A stretch of 39,500 bases of DNA from AP-15 sp036404275 (GTDB taxonomy: Bacteria; Pseudomonadota; Alphaproteobacteria; ATCC43930; CGMCC-115725): NCBI GenBank assembly GCA_036404275.1, contig DASXAM010000281.1, positions 1-39,500 on the forward strand, in the 5' to 3' direction. Positions within the stretch are counted from its first letter, which is position 1; each line of letters opens with the position of its first letter. A program made the translations under genes and the position numbers. This document shows positions 7,459 through 15,008 of this stretch, piece by piece. The notes under the pieces are model-generated. The model ran no database searches. It saw only the letters and a list, made by a program, of their open reading frames with translations, and had not been told where the DNA came from.

Positions 7459-7650
7459 ATGCGGTTGGCGGCGGATTTGCCGACTCGATTCGGCGTTCGT
7501 TGGGGGGAAGCTTCGGGGAAGACGCCGAGGGGGCATCCGGAGCTTGGAGTGATGGGAAAGGTTTCGGCGATGATTTTCGGCGCGCGGCGTTCACTCAACT
7601 GGGTGACGAGCAACAGCCGAGTTCGGCGCTGATGGCGGTTGAGGTGTGAG

Positions 7651-9597
7651 ATGGGATTTGACGACGGGATCTTCGGACTCTATTCGAGGTTGTACGACAA
7701 CCGGAGGGAGGTCGAGTACTCGCTCGAGGAGTACCTCGGCAAGTGCTCCGACGATCCGTCCTTTTACGCCGGTGCGGCCGAACGCATGCTGAGCGCGATT
7801 GGCGAGCCAACCACGGTCGATACGAGCCAGGACCCTCGGCTCGGCCGCATCTTTATGAACCGGACGATCAAGGTCTATCCCGAATTCTCCGACTTCTTCG
7901 GCATGGAGGAGACGATCGAGCGGATCGTCGGCTTCTTCCGCCACGCCGCGCAGGGGCTGGAAGAGCGCAAACAGATCCTCTACCTGCTCGGCCCGGTCGG
8001 TGGCGGCAAATCCTCGCTCGCCGAGCGCTTGAAGCAGCTGATGGAGAAGGAGCCGGTCTACGTCTTGAAGGCCGGCAAGGAAGTGAGCCCGGTATTCGAG
8101 AGCCCGCTAGGTCTGTTCGACCCGGTGACGCTCGGCCCCGAACTCGAAAAGCACTACAATATCCCGCGCCGCCGGCTAACCGGCACGATCTCGCCTTGGG
8201 CGGTCAAGCGCCTCGAGGAGTTCGGTGGCGACATCACCAAATTCACCGTGGGCCGGCTGCAGCCGTCGCGGCTGAAGCAGATCTGCATCGCCAAGACCGA
8301 GCCGGGTGACGAGAACAATCAGGACGTGTCGAGCCTCGTCGGCAAAGTTGATATCCGCAAGCTGGAATTCTTCAGCCAGAACGACCCCGACGCCTATTCC
8401 TACTCGGGCGGCCTCAACCGCACGACCCAGGGCCTGCTCGAATTTGTCGAGATGTTCAAGGCGCCGATCAAGATGCTGCACCCGCTCCTGACCTCGACGC
8501 AGGAAGGCAACTACGTCGGCTCGGAGAATATCGGCGGCATCCCCTATCAGGGGATCGTGCTAGCGCATTCAAACGAGGCCGAATGGCAGACTTTTAAAAA
8601 CAACAAGAACAATGAGGCTTTCATCGACCGCATTTCCGTGATCAAGGTGCCGTATTGCCTACGCAGTACCGAAGAGCGCAAGATTTATGAAAAGCTCCTG
8701 CAAAACAGCGAGCTCGCGAATGCGCCCTGCGCGCCGTCAACGCTCGACATCTTATCGCGCTTCAGCGTGCTGTCCCGGCTCAAGGCACATGAGAACTCAA
8801 ACCTCTATTCGAAGATGCGGGTCTATGACGGAGAGAGCCTGAAGGACACCGACCCGCGCGCGAAATCGGTGCAGGAATATCGCGACGCCGCCGGTGTCGA
8901 CGAAGGCATGGACGGCATCTCGACCCGGTTCGCCTTCAAGGTGTTGTCGAGCACCTTCAATTTCGACACACAGGAGGTCGCGGCCGATCCGGTTCATCTG
9001 ATGTATGTGCTGGAGCAGGCTATCTGGCGCGAGCAGTTCCCCGACGACACCGAGAAGAAATATCTGAATTTTATCAAGGCCGAACTGGCGCCGCGCTATG
9101 CCGAGTTCATCGGCCATGAGATCCAGAAGGCCTATCTCGAATCCTATTCCGATTATGGGCAGAACCTGTTCGACCGCTATGTCGCCTATGCCGATGCGTG
9201 GATCGAGGACAGCGATTACAAGGACCCGGACACCGGCCAATTGATGAACCGCGAGCTCTTGAACCAGGAATTGTCCAAGATCGAAAAGCCGGCCGGCATC
9301 GCCAACCCGAAGGATTTCCGCAACGAGGTCGTCAAATTTGCGTTGCGCGCGCGGGCCGGCAATGCCGGGCGCAACCCGTCCTGGACCTCGTACGAGAAGT
9401 TGCGCGAGGTGATCGAGCGGCGCATGTTCTCGCAGGTCGAAGACCTGCTGCCGGTGATCAGCTTTGGCTCGAAAAAGGATTCGGAGACCGAGAAAAAGCA
9501 CACCGACTTCCTCGAGCGCATGGTGGCGCGCGGCTATACCGAGCGCCAGGTGAGGCGGCTGGTCGAGTGGTACATGCGGGTAAACAAGGCCGGATAG
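7651..9597 (+). CDS. prkA: PrkA family serine protein kinase (YeaG)
   Basis: A 648-residue protein that aligns along its whole length with E. coli YeaG (644), as I recall that sequence. It has an N-terminal PrkA AAA-type domain with Walker A GPVGGGKS at residues 114-121, preceded by KQILYLL. Typical blocks follow: SPWAVKRLEEFGGDITKF, AKTEPGDENNQD, NDPDAYSYSGGLNR, NNKNNEAFIDR and YSKMRVYDGESLKD. The C-terminal PrkA kinase-like domain ends near YTERQVRRLVEWYMRV. The family is called a serine kinase, though AAA-protease-like activity has also been proposed; it acts in starvation and stress responses. The ATG at 7651 has a GAGG just upstream; a TTG four codons earlier is less likely. It is the first gene of a three-gene unit with yeaH and ycgB. 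Confidence 0.97.
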   Translation: MGFDDGIFGLYSRLYDNRREVEYSLEEYLGKCSDDPSFYAGAAERMLSAIGEPTTVDTSQDPRLGRIFMNRTIKVYPEFSDFFGMEETIERIVGFFRHAAQGLEERKQILYLLGPVGGGKSSLAERLKQLMEKEPVYVLKAGKEVSPVFESPLGLFDPVTLGPELEKHYNIPRRRLTGTISPWAVKRLEEFGGDITKFTVGRLQPSRLKQICIAKTEPGDENNQDVSSLVGKVDIRKLEFFSQNDPDAYSYSGGLNRTTQGLLEFVEMFKAPIKMLHPLLTSTQEGNYVGSENIGGIPYQGIVLAHSNEAEWQTFKNNKNNEAFIDRISVIKVPYCLRSTEERKIYEKLLQNSELANAPCAPSTLDILSRFSVLSRLKAHENSNLYSKMRVYDGESLKDTDPRAKSVQEYRDAAGVDEGMDGISTRFAFKVLSSTFNFDTQEVAADPVHLMYVLEQAIWREQFPDDTEKKYLNFIKAELAPRYAEFIGHEIQKAYLESYSDYGQNLFDRYVAYADAWIEDSDYKDPDTGQLMNRELLNQELSKIEKPAGIANPKDFRNEVVKFALRARAGNAGRNPSWTSYEKLREVIERRMFSQVEDLLPVISFGSKKDSETEKKHTDFLERMVARGYTERQVRRLVEWYMRVNKAG

Positions 9598-9628
9598 GCG
9601 GACCGCCGAACCGGTCCGGAGGGGTGCG

Positions 9629-10918
9629 ATGAACATCGTCGACCGCCGACCCAACCCAAAGGGCAAGAGCCTCAGTAACCGCCAGCGGTTTCTCGCGCGC
9701 GCCCGCGCCGAGGTCAAATCGGCGGTGCAGAACGCGCTGCGCAAGCGCAAGGTCGCCGATGTAGAGCACGGCGAGAAGGTGGCGATCCCGACCCGCGGGA
9801 TCACCGAACCGATCTTTCACCACAGCCGCCGCACCGGGCGCACCGACCATGTCGTGCCCGGTAACAAGGAATATGTGCGCGGCGACGAGATCCCGCGGCC
9901 GACCGGCGGCGAGGGCCGCAGCGGCTCGCAAGGGAGCCCGGACGGATCGGGTGAGGACGCGTTCGAGTTCACGCTCTCGAAGGAAGAGTTCCTCGACATG
10001 TTTTTCGAGGATCTCGAGCTGCCCGACCTCGTCAAAAAGAGCCTGCGCGAGACCTTTGCGGTCGATCTGCAGCGCGCCGGCTACACCGTCAGCGGCACGC
10101 CGGCCAATCTCAGCGTACGCCGAACCATGCGCAACAGCATGGCGCGGCGGATTTCGCTGCGGCGGCCCAAATCGCGCGACCTCGAAGCGCTGCGCCAGGC
10201 GCTGGAGGAAGCGCGCGAAAAATCGGATGAGGAGGCCGTGGCGCGGCTTGAGCAAGAGCTCGAGCGGCTCGAATACCGCAGCAAGATCATCCCCTACATC
10301 GACCCGGTTGACGTTCGCTACAATCGCTTTGAGCGGGTGCCGCGACCGAACACCGAGGCAGTGATGTTCTGCCTGATGGACGTGTCGGGGTCGATGACCG
10401 AGGCGATGAAGGACTTGGCCAAGCGGTTTTTTATGCTGCTGCACGTGTTTCTGATCCGCCGCTACCGCCATGTCGATGTCGTTTTCATCCGCCATACCAG
10501 CACCGCCGAGGAAGTTGACGAGGAAACGTTTTTTTACAGCCGCGAAACCGGCGGCACTGTCGTTTCGACCGCGCTCGAAAAAATGCTGGAGATCGCCCGC
10601 GCGCGCTATCCGACCGACCGCTGGAACATCTATGCCGCGCAAGCTTCGGACGGCGACAATTACGGTGCCGACAGCGGCCGGTGTGTTGCCCTTCTGGGTG
10701 ACGAGGTCTTGCCGCTGTGCCAGTATTTTGCCTATGTCGAGGTTGGCGACGGTATGGGCGGCAGCTTGACCGGGCTGGCGCGGGACAGTGATTTGTGGCG
10801 CGCCTACAGCGAGGTGGCGCCGGCCAACCCGCATTTTGCGATGCGCCGCGTTGGCGATCCGTCGCAAATCTTCTCAGTGTTTCACGAATTGTTCGCAAAG
10901 GGGGGTGTGCGTGCCTGA
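9629..10918 (+). CDS. yeaH: YeaH/YhbH family protein (DUF444, VWA-like)
   Basis: A 429-residue DUF444 protein. The N-terminal part is basic and the start MNIVDRRPNPKGKSLSNRQR is typical of YeaH. A Gly/Ser-rich linker lies near 92-108 and a charged, probably coiled-coil stretch at 183-220. A von Willebrand A-like domain then carries the MIDAS motif DVSGSM (251-256: D251, S253, S255), followed by KDLAKRFFMLLHVFLIRRY. YeaH is the constant partner of PrkA and is thought to act with it in stress adaptation; its molecular role is not settled. The gap from prkA is 31 bp. The stop overlaps the start of ycgB by 8 bp, indicating translational coupling. Confidence 0.95.
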   Translation: MNIVDRRPNPKGKSLSNRQRFLARARAEVKSAVQNALRKRKVADVEHGEKVAIPTRGITEPIFHHSRRTGRTDHVVPGNKEYVRGDEIPRPTGGEGRSGSQGSPDGSGEDAFEFTLSKEEFLDMFFEDLELPDLVKKSLRETFAVDLQRAGYTVSGTPANLSVRRTMRNSMARRISLRRPKSRDLEALRQALEEAREKSDEEAVARLEQELERLEYRSKIIPYIDPVDVRYNRFERVPRPNTEAVMFCLMDVSGSMTEAMKDLAKRFFMLLHVFLIRRYRHVDVVFIRHTSTAEEVDEETFFYSRETGGTVVSTALEKMLEIARARYPTDRWNIYAAQASDGDNYGADSGRCVALLGDEVLPLCQYFAYVEVGDGMGGSLTGLARDSDLWRAYSEVAPANPHFAMRRVGDPSQIFSVFHELFAKGGVRA

Positions 10919-12482
10919 CATGCAATCCGCACCGGCGGCCCGGCTCGACGCCGCGGCGCCGCTGTTCAGCGGCCCCAATTGGGATTACGCGGCACTGCGC
11001 CAGGTGCACGATGCGATCGAGCGTATCGCGCTTGATGAGCTCGGGCTCGACGTCTACCCGGTCCAGATCGAGGTCATCACCTCGGAGCAGATGCTCGACG
11101 CCTATGCCTCAGTCGGCTTGCCGCTGATGTACCGGCATTGGAGCTTCGGCAAGCGCTTCGCCTTTCACGAAAACCTCTATCGCAAGGGGTTGCAGGGCCT
11201 CGCCTACGAGATCGTGATCAACTCGAATCCGTGCATCTGCTACATCATGGAAGAAAATTCCATGACGATGCAGACATTGGTCATGGCCCACGCCGCGTTC
11301 GGCCACAACCACTTCTTCAAGAATAACTATCTGTTCCGGCAGTGGACCGATGCTAACGGCATTCTCGATTATCTGAGTTTTGCCCGCGATTACGTCGCCA
11401 AATGTGAGGAACGGCACGGTGTCGAGGCGGTCGAGCGGGTGCTCGACGCGGCGCACGCGCTCAAGGACCACGGGGTCAACCGTTACGCTCACCGCACCAA
11501 GCCAAACCTTGCGGAAGAGCAGCGCCGCGCCGAGGAATGGCGGGCCCATTCGGAGGCGACCTATAACGATTTGTGGCGCACCGTGCCCGGTGCCTTAAAG
11601 GAAAAAGAGGACCCGGACGCGGCCGAGGCGAAGCTGGCCGAGATCAAGCGCGAACTCGGGTTGCCAGAGGAGAACTTGCTCTATTTTATCGAAAAGCGCG
11701 CGCCGCGGCTTGAGGATTGGCAGCGCGAGCTGGTCCGCATCGTGCGGCTGATCGCGCAATACTTCTACCCGCAAAAGCAGACCCAGATGATGAACGAGGG
11801 CTGCGCCACCTTCACTCATTACGAGATCATGCGGCGCCTGCACGAAAAGGGGCAAATCACTGAGGGCTCGATGCTCGAGTTCCTGCACTCGCACTCGAGC
11901 GTCGTGTTCCAGCCCGATTTCGATGACCCGCGCTTTAGCGGCCTCAACCCCTACGCGCTCGGCTTTGCGATGATGAGCGACATCCGCCGCATCTGCGAGA
12001 CGCCGACCGAAGAGGACCAAGCCTGGTTCCCGGCGATCGCCGGCTGCGGCGATGGCTATGGCGTGTTGCGCCATGCCTGGGCCAACTATCGCGACGAGAG
12101 CTTTATCCTGCAGTATCTGAGCCCGGAGATTATCCGTCGCTTCCGGCTGTTTCACGTGTCGGATGACAGCGCCAAGCCGGCGCTCCGGGTCGAAGCGATC
12201 CACGATGACATCGGCTATCGCAAGATCCGCAGCGCCTTGTCGCGGCAATATGATTTGTCGCGGCGCGAGCCCGACATCCAGGTTGTCGATGTCGATTTGC
12301 GCGGCGACCGCTGCCTCATTCTTGCGCATTCCGCACATAACGGTGTCTTGCTCTCGGAAAAGAGCTGCCGCGCGGTCCTGCGCCATGTGGCCCAGCTCTG
12401 GGGCTATTCAGTCAAGCTCCTCGAAATCGACGCGGCGACCGACAAGACCCTCAAAACCTACGAGGCCGCTCCCCCGAGCTGA
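10911..12482 (+). CDS. ycgB: SpoVR family protein (YcgB)
   Basis: A 523-residue SpoVR-family protein, close to E. coli YcgB (510). Recognisable blocks are GPNWDYAALRQVHDAIERIA, PLMYRHWSFGKRF, ENSMTMQTLVMAHAAFGHNHFFKNNYLFRQW, then YFYPQKQTQMMNEGCATFTHYEIM and the C-terminal LSRQYDLSRREPDIQV region. The His/Glu-rich HAAFGHNHFF and NEGCATFTHY blocks resemble a zincin-like metal site, though no activity is proven. The GTG at 10911 is chosen because GGGGG lies five bases upstream and it overlaps the yeaH stop; an ATG three codons later is possible. SpoVR was named from cortex formation in Bacillus, but it is widespread in non-sporulating Proteobacteria together with PrkA and YeaH, as here. Confidence 0.95.
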   Translation: MPDMQSAPAARLDAAAPLFSGPNWDYAALRQVHDAIERIALDELGLDVYPVQIEVITSEQMLDAYASVGLPLMYRHWSFGKRFAFHENLYRKGLQGLAYEIVINSNPCICYIMEENSMTMQTLVMAHAAFGHNHFFKNNYLFRQWTDANGILDYLSFARDYVAKCEERHGVEAVERVLDAAHALKDHGVNRYAHRTKPNLAEEQRRAEEWRAHSEATYNDLWRTVPGALKEKEDPDAAEAKLAEIKRELGLPEENLLYFIEKRAPRLEDWQRELVRIVRLIAQYFYPQKQTQMMNEGCATFTHYEIMRRLHEKGQITEGSMLEFLHSHSSVVFQPDFDDPRFSGLNPYALGFAMMSDIRRICETPTEEDQAWFPAIAGCGDGYGVLRHAWANYRDESFILQYLSPEIIRRFRLFHVSDDSAKPALRVEAIHDDIGYRKIRSALSRQYDLSRREPDIQVVDVDLRGDRCLILAHSAHNGVLLSEKSCRAVLRHVAQLWGYSVKLLEIDAATDKTLKTYEAAPPS

Positions 12483-12509
12483 GCCGCCGCGCGGTCGGGC
12501 TGACCGCCA

Positions 12510-13571
12510 ATGATCGTTCTCGGCATCGAGACCAGTTGCGACGAGACCGCGGCCGCAATCGTGGCGGATATGCCGTCGGGGCCGCAAATCCGCTCGAACC
12601 TGGTCTATTCACAGTTGGCCGAGCATGCGCCGTTTGGCGGGGTCGTCCCCGAGATTGCGGCGCGCGCGCATCTCGAATCGCTCGACGGCCTGATTTTGCG
12701 GGCGCTGGCCGAAGCCGGCACCGCCCTCGCCGAAATCGACGGGGTTGCGGCGGCGGCCGGGCCCGGGCTGATCGGCGGCCTCGTCGTCGGCACGATGACG
12801 GCAAAGGGCATCGCCTGGGCTGCGCAAAAGCCATTTCTCGCGGTCAATCATCTCGAAGCCCACGCGCTTTCCGTGCGCCTGATCGGAGAATTCTCTTTCC
12901 CCTACTTGCTGCTCTTGGTTTCGGGCGGTCATTGCCAGCTGCTGTGCTGCATGGGTGTGGGCCGCTATCGCCGCCTCGGGACGACTTTCGACGACGCCGC
13001 AGGCGAAGCCTTCGACAAGGCGGCCAAGCTGATCGGCCTCGGGTTTCCGGGAGGCCCCGCGATCGAGCGCGCCGCAGCGCAGGGCGACCCGCACCGGTTC
13101 CCATTGCCCCGTCCGCTGGCCGGCCGGCCCGGCTGCGATTTCTCGTTTTCAGGTTTGAAGACCGCCGTGCGCCGGCTCGTCCTCGACCACGATCCGCCTG
13201 GCGCTCGCGACCGGGCCGACCTCGCCGCTTCGGTCGAGCTGGCGATTTGCGACGCGCTCTGCGAGCGGACGGCGCATGCCGTCGCCTGGTTCCGCGAGGT
13301 CCATCCCGAAGGCAAGACACTTGTCGCGGCCGGTGGGGTCGCCGCGAATACGCAGCTGCGCCGGCGCCTGGCGGAGCTGGCCACCGAAGCCGGCCTCGAT
13401 TTTGTCGTGCCGCCCGCTTCGCTCTGCACCGACAATGCGGCGATGATCGCGTGGGCCGGAATCGAGCGATTGCGACAGGGTCTTGTCGATGGGCTCGATG
13501 CCGCCCCCCGCCCGCGCTGGCCGCTCGACCCGACCGCGCCAAAGCGGCCCGGGGCGGGGGTCAAGGCGTGA
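12510..13571 (+). CDS. tsaD: tRNA N6-adenosine threonylcarbamoyltransferase TsaD
   Basis: A 353-residue enzyme that transfers the threonylcarbamoyl group to A37 of ANN-decoding tRNAs (t6A), working in the cytoplasm with TsaB, TsaE and TsaC. The N-terminus MIVLGIETSCDETAAAIV is the family signature. HLEAH at residues 114-118 gives the two metal-binding histidines. VSGGHCQL (138-145) and the late SLCTDNAAMIA segment supply the nucleotide-binding glycines and the third metal ligand. The length matches the alphaproteobacterial norm. The gap after ycgB is 27 bp. The end overlaps gpsA by four bases (GTGA), a conserved tsaD-gpsA arrangement in alphaproteobacteria. Confidence 0.97.
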   Translation: MIVLGIETSCDETAAAIVADMPSGPQIRSNLVYSQLAEHAPFGGVVPEIAARAHLESLDGLILRALAEAGTALAEIDGVAAAAGPGLIGGLVVGTMTAKGIAWAAQKPFLAVNHLEAHALSVRLIGEFSFPYLLLLVSGGHCQLLCCMGVGRYRRLGTTFDDAAGEAFDKAAKLIGLGFPGGPAIERAAAQGDPHRFPLPRPLAGRPGCDFSFSGLKTAVRRLVLDHDPPGARDRADLAASVELAICDALCERTAHAVAWFREVHPEGKTLVAAGGVAANTQLRRRLAELATEAGLDFVVPPASLCTDNAAMIAWAGIERLRQGLVDGLDAAPRPRWPLDPTAPKRPGAGVKA

Positions 13572-14557
13572 AGCGGCTGACGATCGTCGGCGGCGGCGCC
13601 TGGGGCACGGCGTTGGCGATTGTTGCCGCGCGAGCCGGTTCGGTGCCGGTCATCTGGGCGCGTGATCCTTCGATTGTCACCGCGATCGAGGAGCGGCACG
13701 AGAACCCTGTCTATCTGCCGGAGATCGGGCTCGATCCGGCAATCGCCGCACGTCACGATTTCGGCACAGCACTCGCAGAGGCCGAAGCGGTGCTGCTCGC
13801 CGTGCCGGCGCAATCGCTGCGCAGTGTGCTGACCGCGCTGGCCGTGCATTTGCCGGCAGGTCTGCCGCTGTTGCATTGCGCGAAAGGAATCGAGGCGGGC
13901 TCGCTCGCGACAATGTCGGAAATCGGGCGCGAGATCCTGCCGGCATCGCCCTTTGCCGTGCTTTCGGGGCCGAGCTTTGCCGTCGAGATTGCCCGCGGCC
14001 TGCCGGCGGCGGTCACGATCGCTAGCCATGACGCGGCACTGGCCCGCGCCTTCACAACAGCTCTTGCCGGCGACCGGTTTCGTCCGTACCTGTCGGACGA
14101 CCCGATCGGCGCCGAAATCGGCGGTGCGGTCAAGAATGTGCTGGCGATCGCCTGCGGCATGATCTTGGGCCGGGGCTTTGGCGACAATGCGCGCGCCGCG
14201 CTGATCACCCGCGGGCTCGCCGAGATGATCCGTCTCGGGCTCGCCAAGGGTGGCCGCGCCGAAACCTTTGCCGGTTTGTCCGGGATCGGCGACCTGGTCC
14301 TGACCTGCAGCGCGGTGCAATCACGCAACTATGCCCTAGGCTTGGCACTCGGCCGCGGCGCCACCCTCGGCGAGGTGCTGACGGCGCGCCACACGACGGT
14401 CGAGGGAGTGGCGACCGCCGCCGCGGTGGTCGAGCTCGCCCATCGGCTCGGTGTCGAGATGCCAATCAGCGAGGCGGTCGATACCGTGCTGCACCGCGGC
14501 TTCTCGATCGATGCGATGGCCGACCGGCTGCTGCGCCGGCCGCATCGCACCGAATAG
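13568..14557 (+). CDS. gpsA: Glycerol-3-phosphate dehydrogenase [NAD(P)+] GpsA
   Basis: A 329-residue cytoplasmic dehydrogenase that reduces dihydroxyacetone phosphate to sn-glycerol 3-phosphate for phospholipid synthesis. The N-terminal dinucleotide motif is IVGGGAWGTALA (residues 6-17). LSGPSFAVEIARGLPAA and EIGGAVKNVLAIACG (with the catalytic Lys) are family blocks, as is GLSGIGDLVLTCSAVQSRNY. The GTG start at 13568 overlaps the tsaD stop as GTGA, so it is translationally coupled. The product feeds the acyltransferase PlsY encoded about 8 kb downstream on the same strand. A perfect hairpin follows the stop. Confidence 0.97.
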   Translation: MKRLTIVGGGAWGTALAIVAARAGSVPVIWARDPSIVTAIEERHENPVYLPEIGLDPAIAARHDFGTALAEAEAVLLAVPAQSLRSVLTALAVHLPAGLPLLHCAKGIEAGSLATMSEIGREILPASPFAVLSGPSFAVEIARGLPAAVTIASHDAALARAFTTALAGDRFRPYLSDDPIGAEIGGAVKNVLAIACGMILGRGFGDNARAALITRGLAEMIRLGLAKGGRAETFAGLSGIGDLVLTCSAVQSRNYALGLALGRGATLGEVLTARHTTVEGVATAAAVVELAHRLGVEMPISEAVDTVLHRGFSIDAMADRLLRRPHRTE

Positions 14558-14562
14558 CGGAA

Positions 14563-14585
14563 GTGCGGAAAACACTTTTCCGCAC
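14563..14585. repeat. Perfect 10-bp stem hairpin between gpsA and clpS
   Basis: The arms GTGCGGAAAA and TTTTCCGCAC are separated by CAC, five bases after the gpsA stop. The T-run is inside the 3' arm rather than after it, so it is not a textbook intrinsic terminator. An alternative pairing AAGTG/CACTT (14561-14565 with 14573-14577) overlaps it. Elements with a GGAAAA...TTTTCC core occur repeatedly between genes in alphaproteobacteria. It may mark the mRNA end of gpsA or the clpS control region. Confidence 0.6.
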
Positions 14586-14639
14586 CGGCGGAAAGCCAAT
14601 ATCATCGGAGGGCGAGCGGCGTCATCGGCTCGGATCGAT

Positions 14640-14966
14640 ATGAGAGACAACGGCAAGCGCGGCGAGGAAGGCCCCGGCACCGGCGTCGTCGTCAAGACGA
14701 AGCCGAAGACCAAGAAACCGTCGATGTACAAGGTATTGATGTTGAACGACGATTACACACCGATGGAATTTGTCGTTCACATCCTCGAACGGTTCTTCAA
14801 CAAGAGCCGGCAGGAGGCGACCCGCATCATGCTGCATGTCCATCGCCGTGGGGTCGGGCTGTGCGGCGTCTATACCTACGAAGTGGCGGAGACCAAGGTG
14901 ACCCAGGTCATGGACTTCGCCCGGCAGCACCAGCATCCGCTGCAATGCACCTTGGAAAAGGACTAG
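14640..14966 (+). CDS. clpS: ATP-dependent Clp protease adaptor ClpS
   Basis: A 108-residue adaptor that binds N-degron substrates and delivers them to ClpA. The core runs from YKVLMLNDDYTPMEFVVHIL (the DDYTPMEFV segment forms the N-end residue pocket) through FFNKSRQEATRIMLHVHRRG to the end HPLQCTLEKD. The flexible, Lys/Gly-rich N-terminal 30 residues are typical; this tail is the part that engages ClpA. The ATG at 14640 is the only sensible start, though no strong Shine-Dalgarno is visible. clpA follows after 42 bp, the standard clpS-clpA arrangement. Confidence 0.97.
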   Translation: MRDNGKRGEEGPGTGVVVKTKPKTKKPSMYKVLMLNDDYTPMEFVVHILERFFNKSRQEATRIMLHVHRRGVGLCGVYTYEVAETKVTQVMDFARQHQHPLQCTLEKD

Positions 14967-15008
14967 CCGGCAAGGCGCGATCGAGACCGGAAGGAAGGAA
15001 GGGCGAGT

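Larger units (their letters stand above)
6983..7650. other. Long intergenic region upstream of prkA
   Basis: No convincing gene lies in these 668 bp. What can be seen is an 8-bp inverted repeat GACGGGGC/GCCCCGTC (7014-7021 and 7040-7047, possible mRNA end for the flippase gene), a perfect 18-bp palindrome (7247-7264), an AT-rich patch around 7265-7330 unlike the surrounding GC-rich sequence, and a sigma-54-like promoter at 7442-7458. Open frames in the stretch have no protein-like composition. The arrangement looks like an extended control region for the prkA operon. Confidence 0.6.

Noticed and set aside
7335..7649. Open frame of 104 codons just before prkA
   Set aside because: Composition is Gly/Arg/Ala-rich with no motif, there is no ribosome-binding site, and it crosses the sigma-54 promoter candidate. 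Probably a chance frame.
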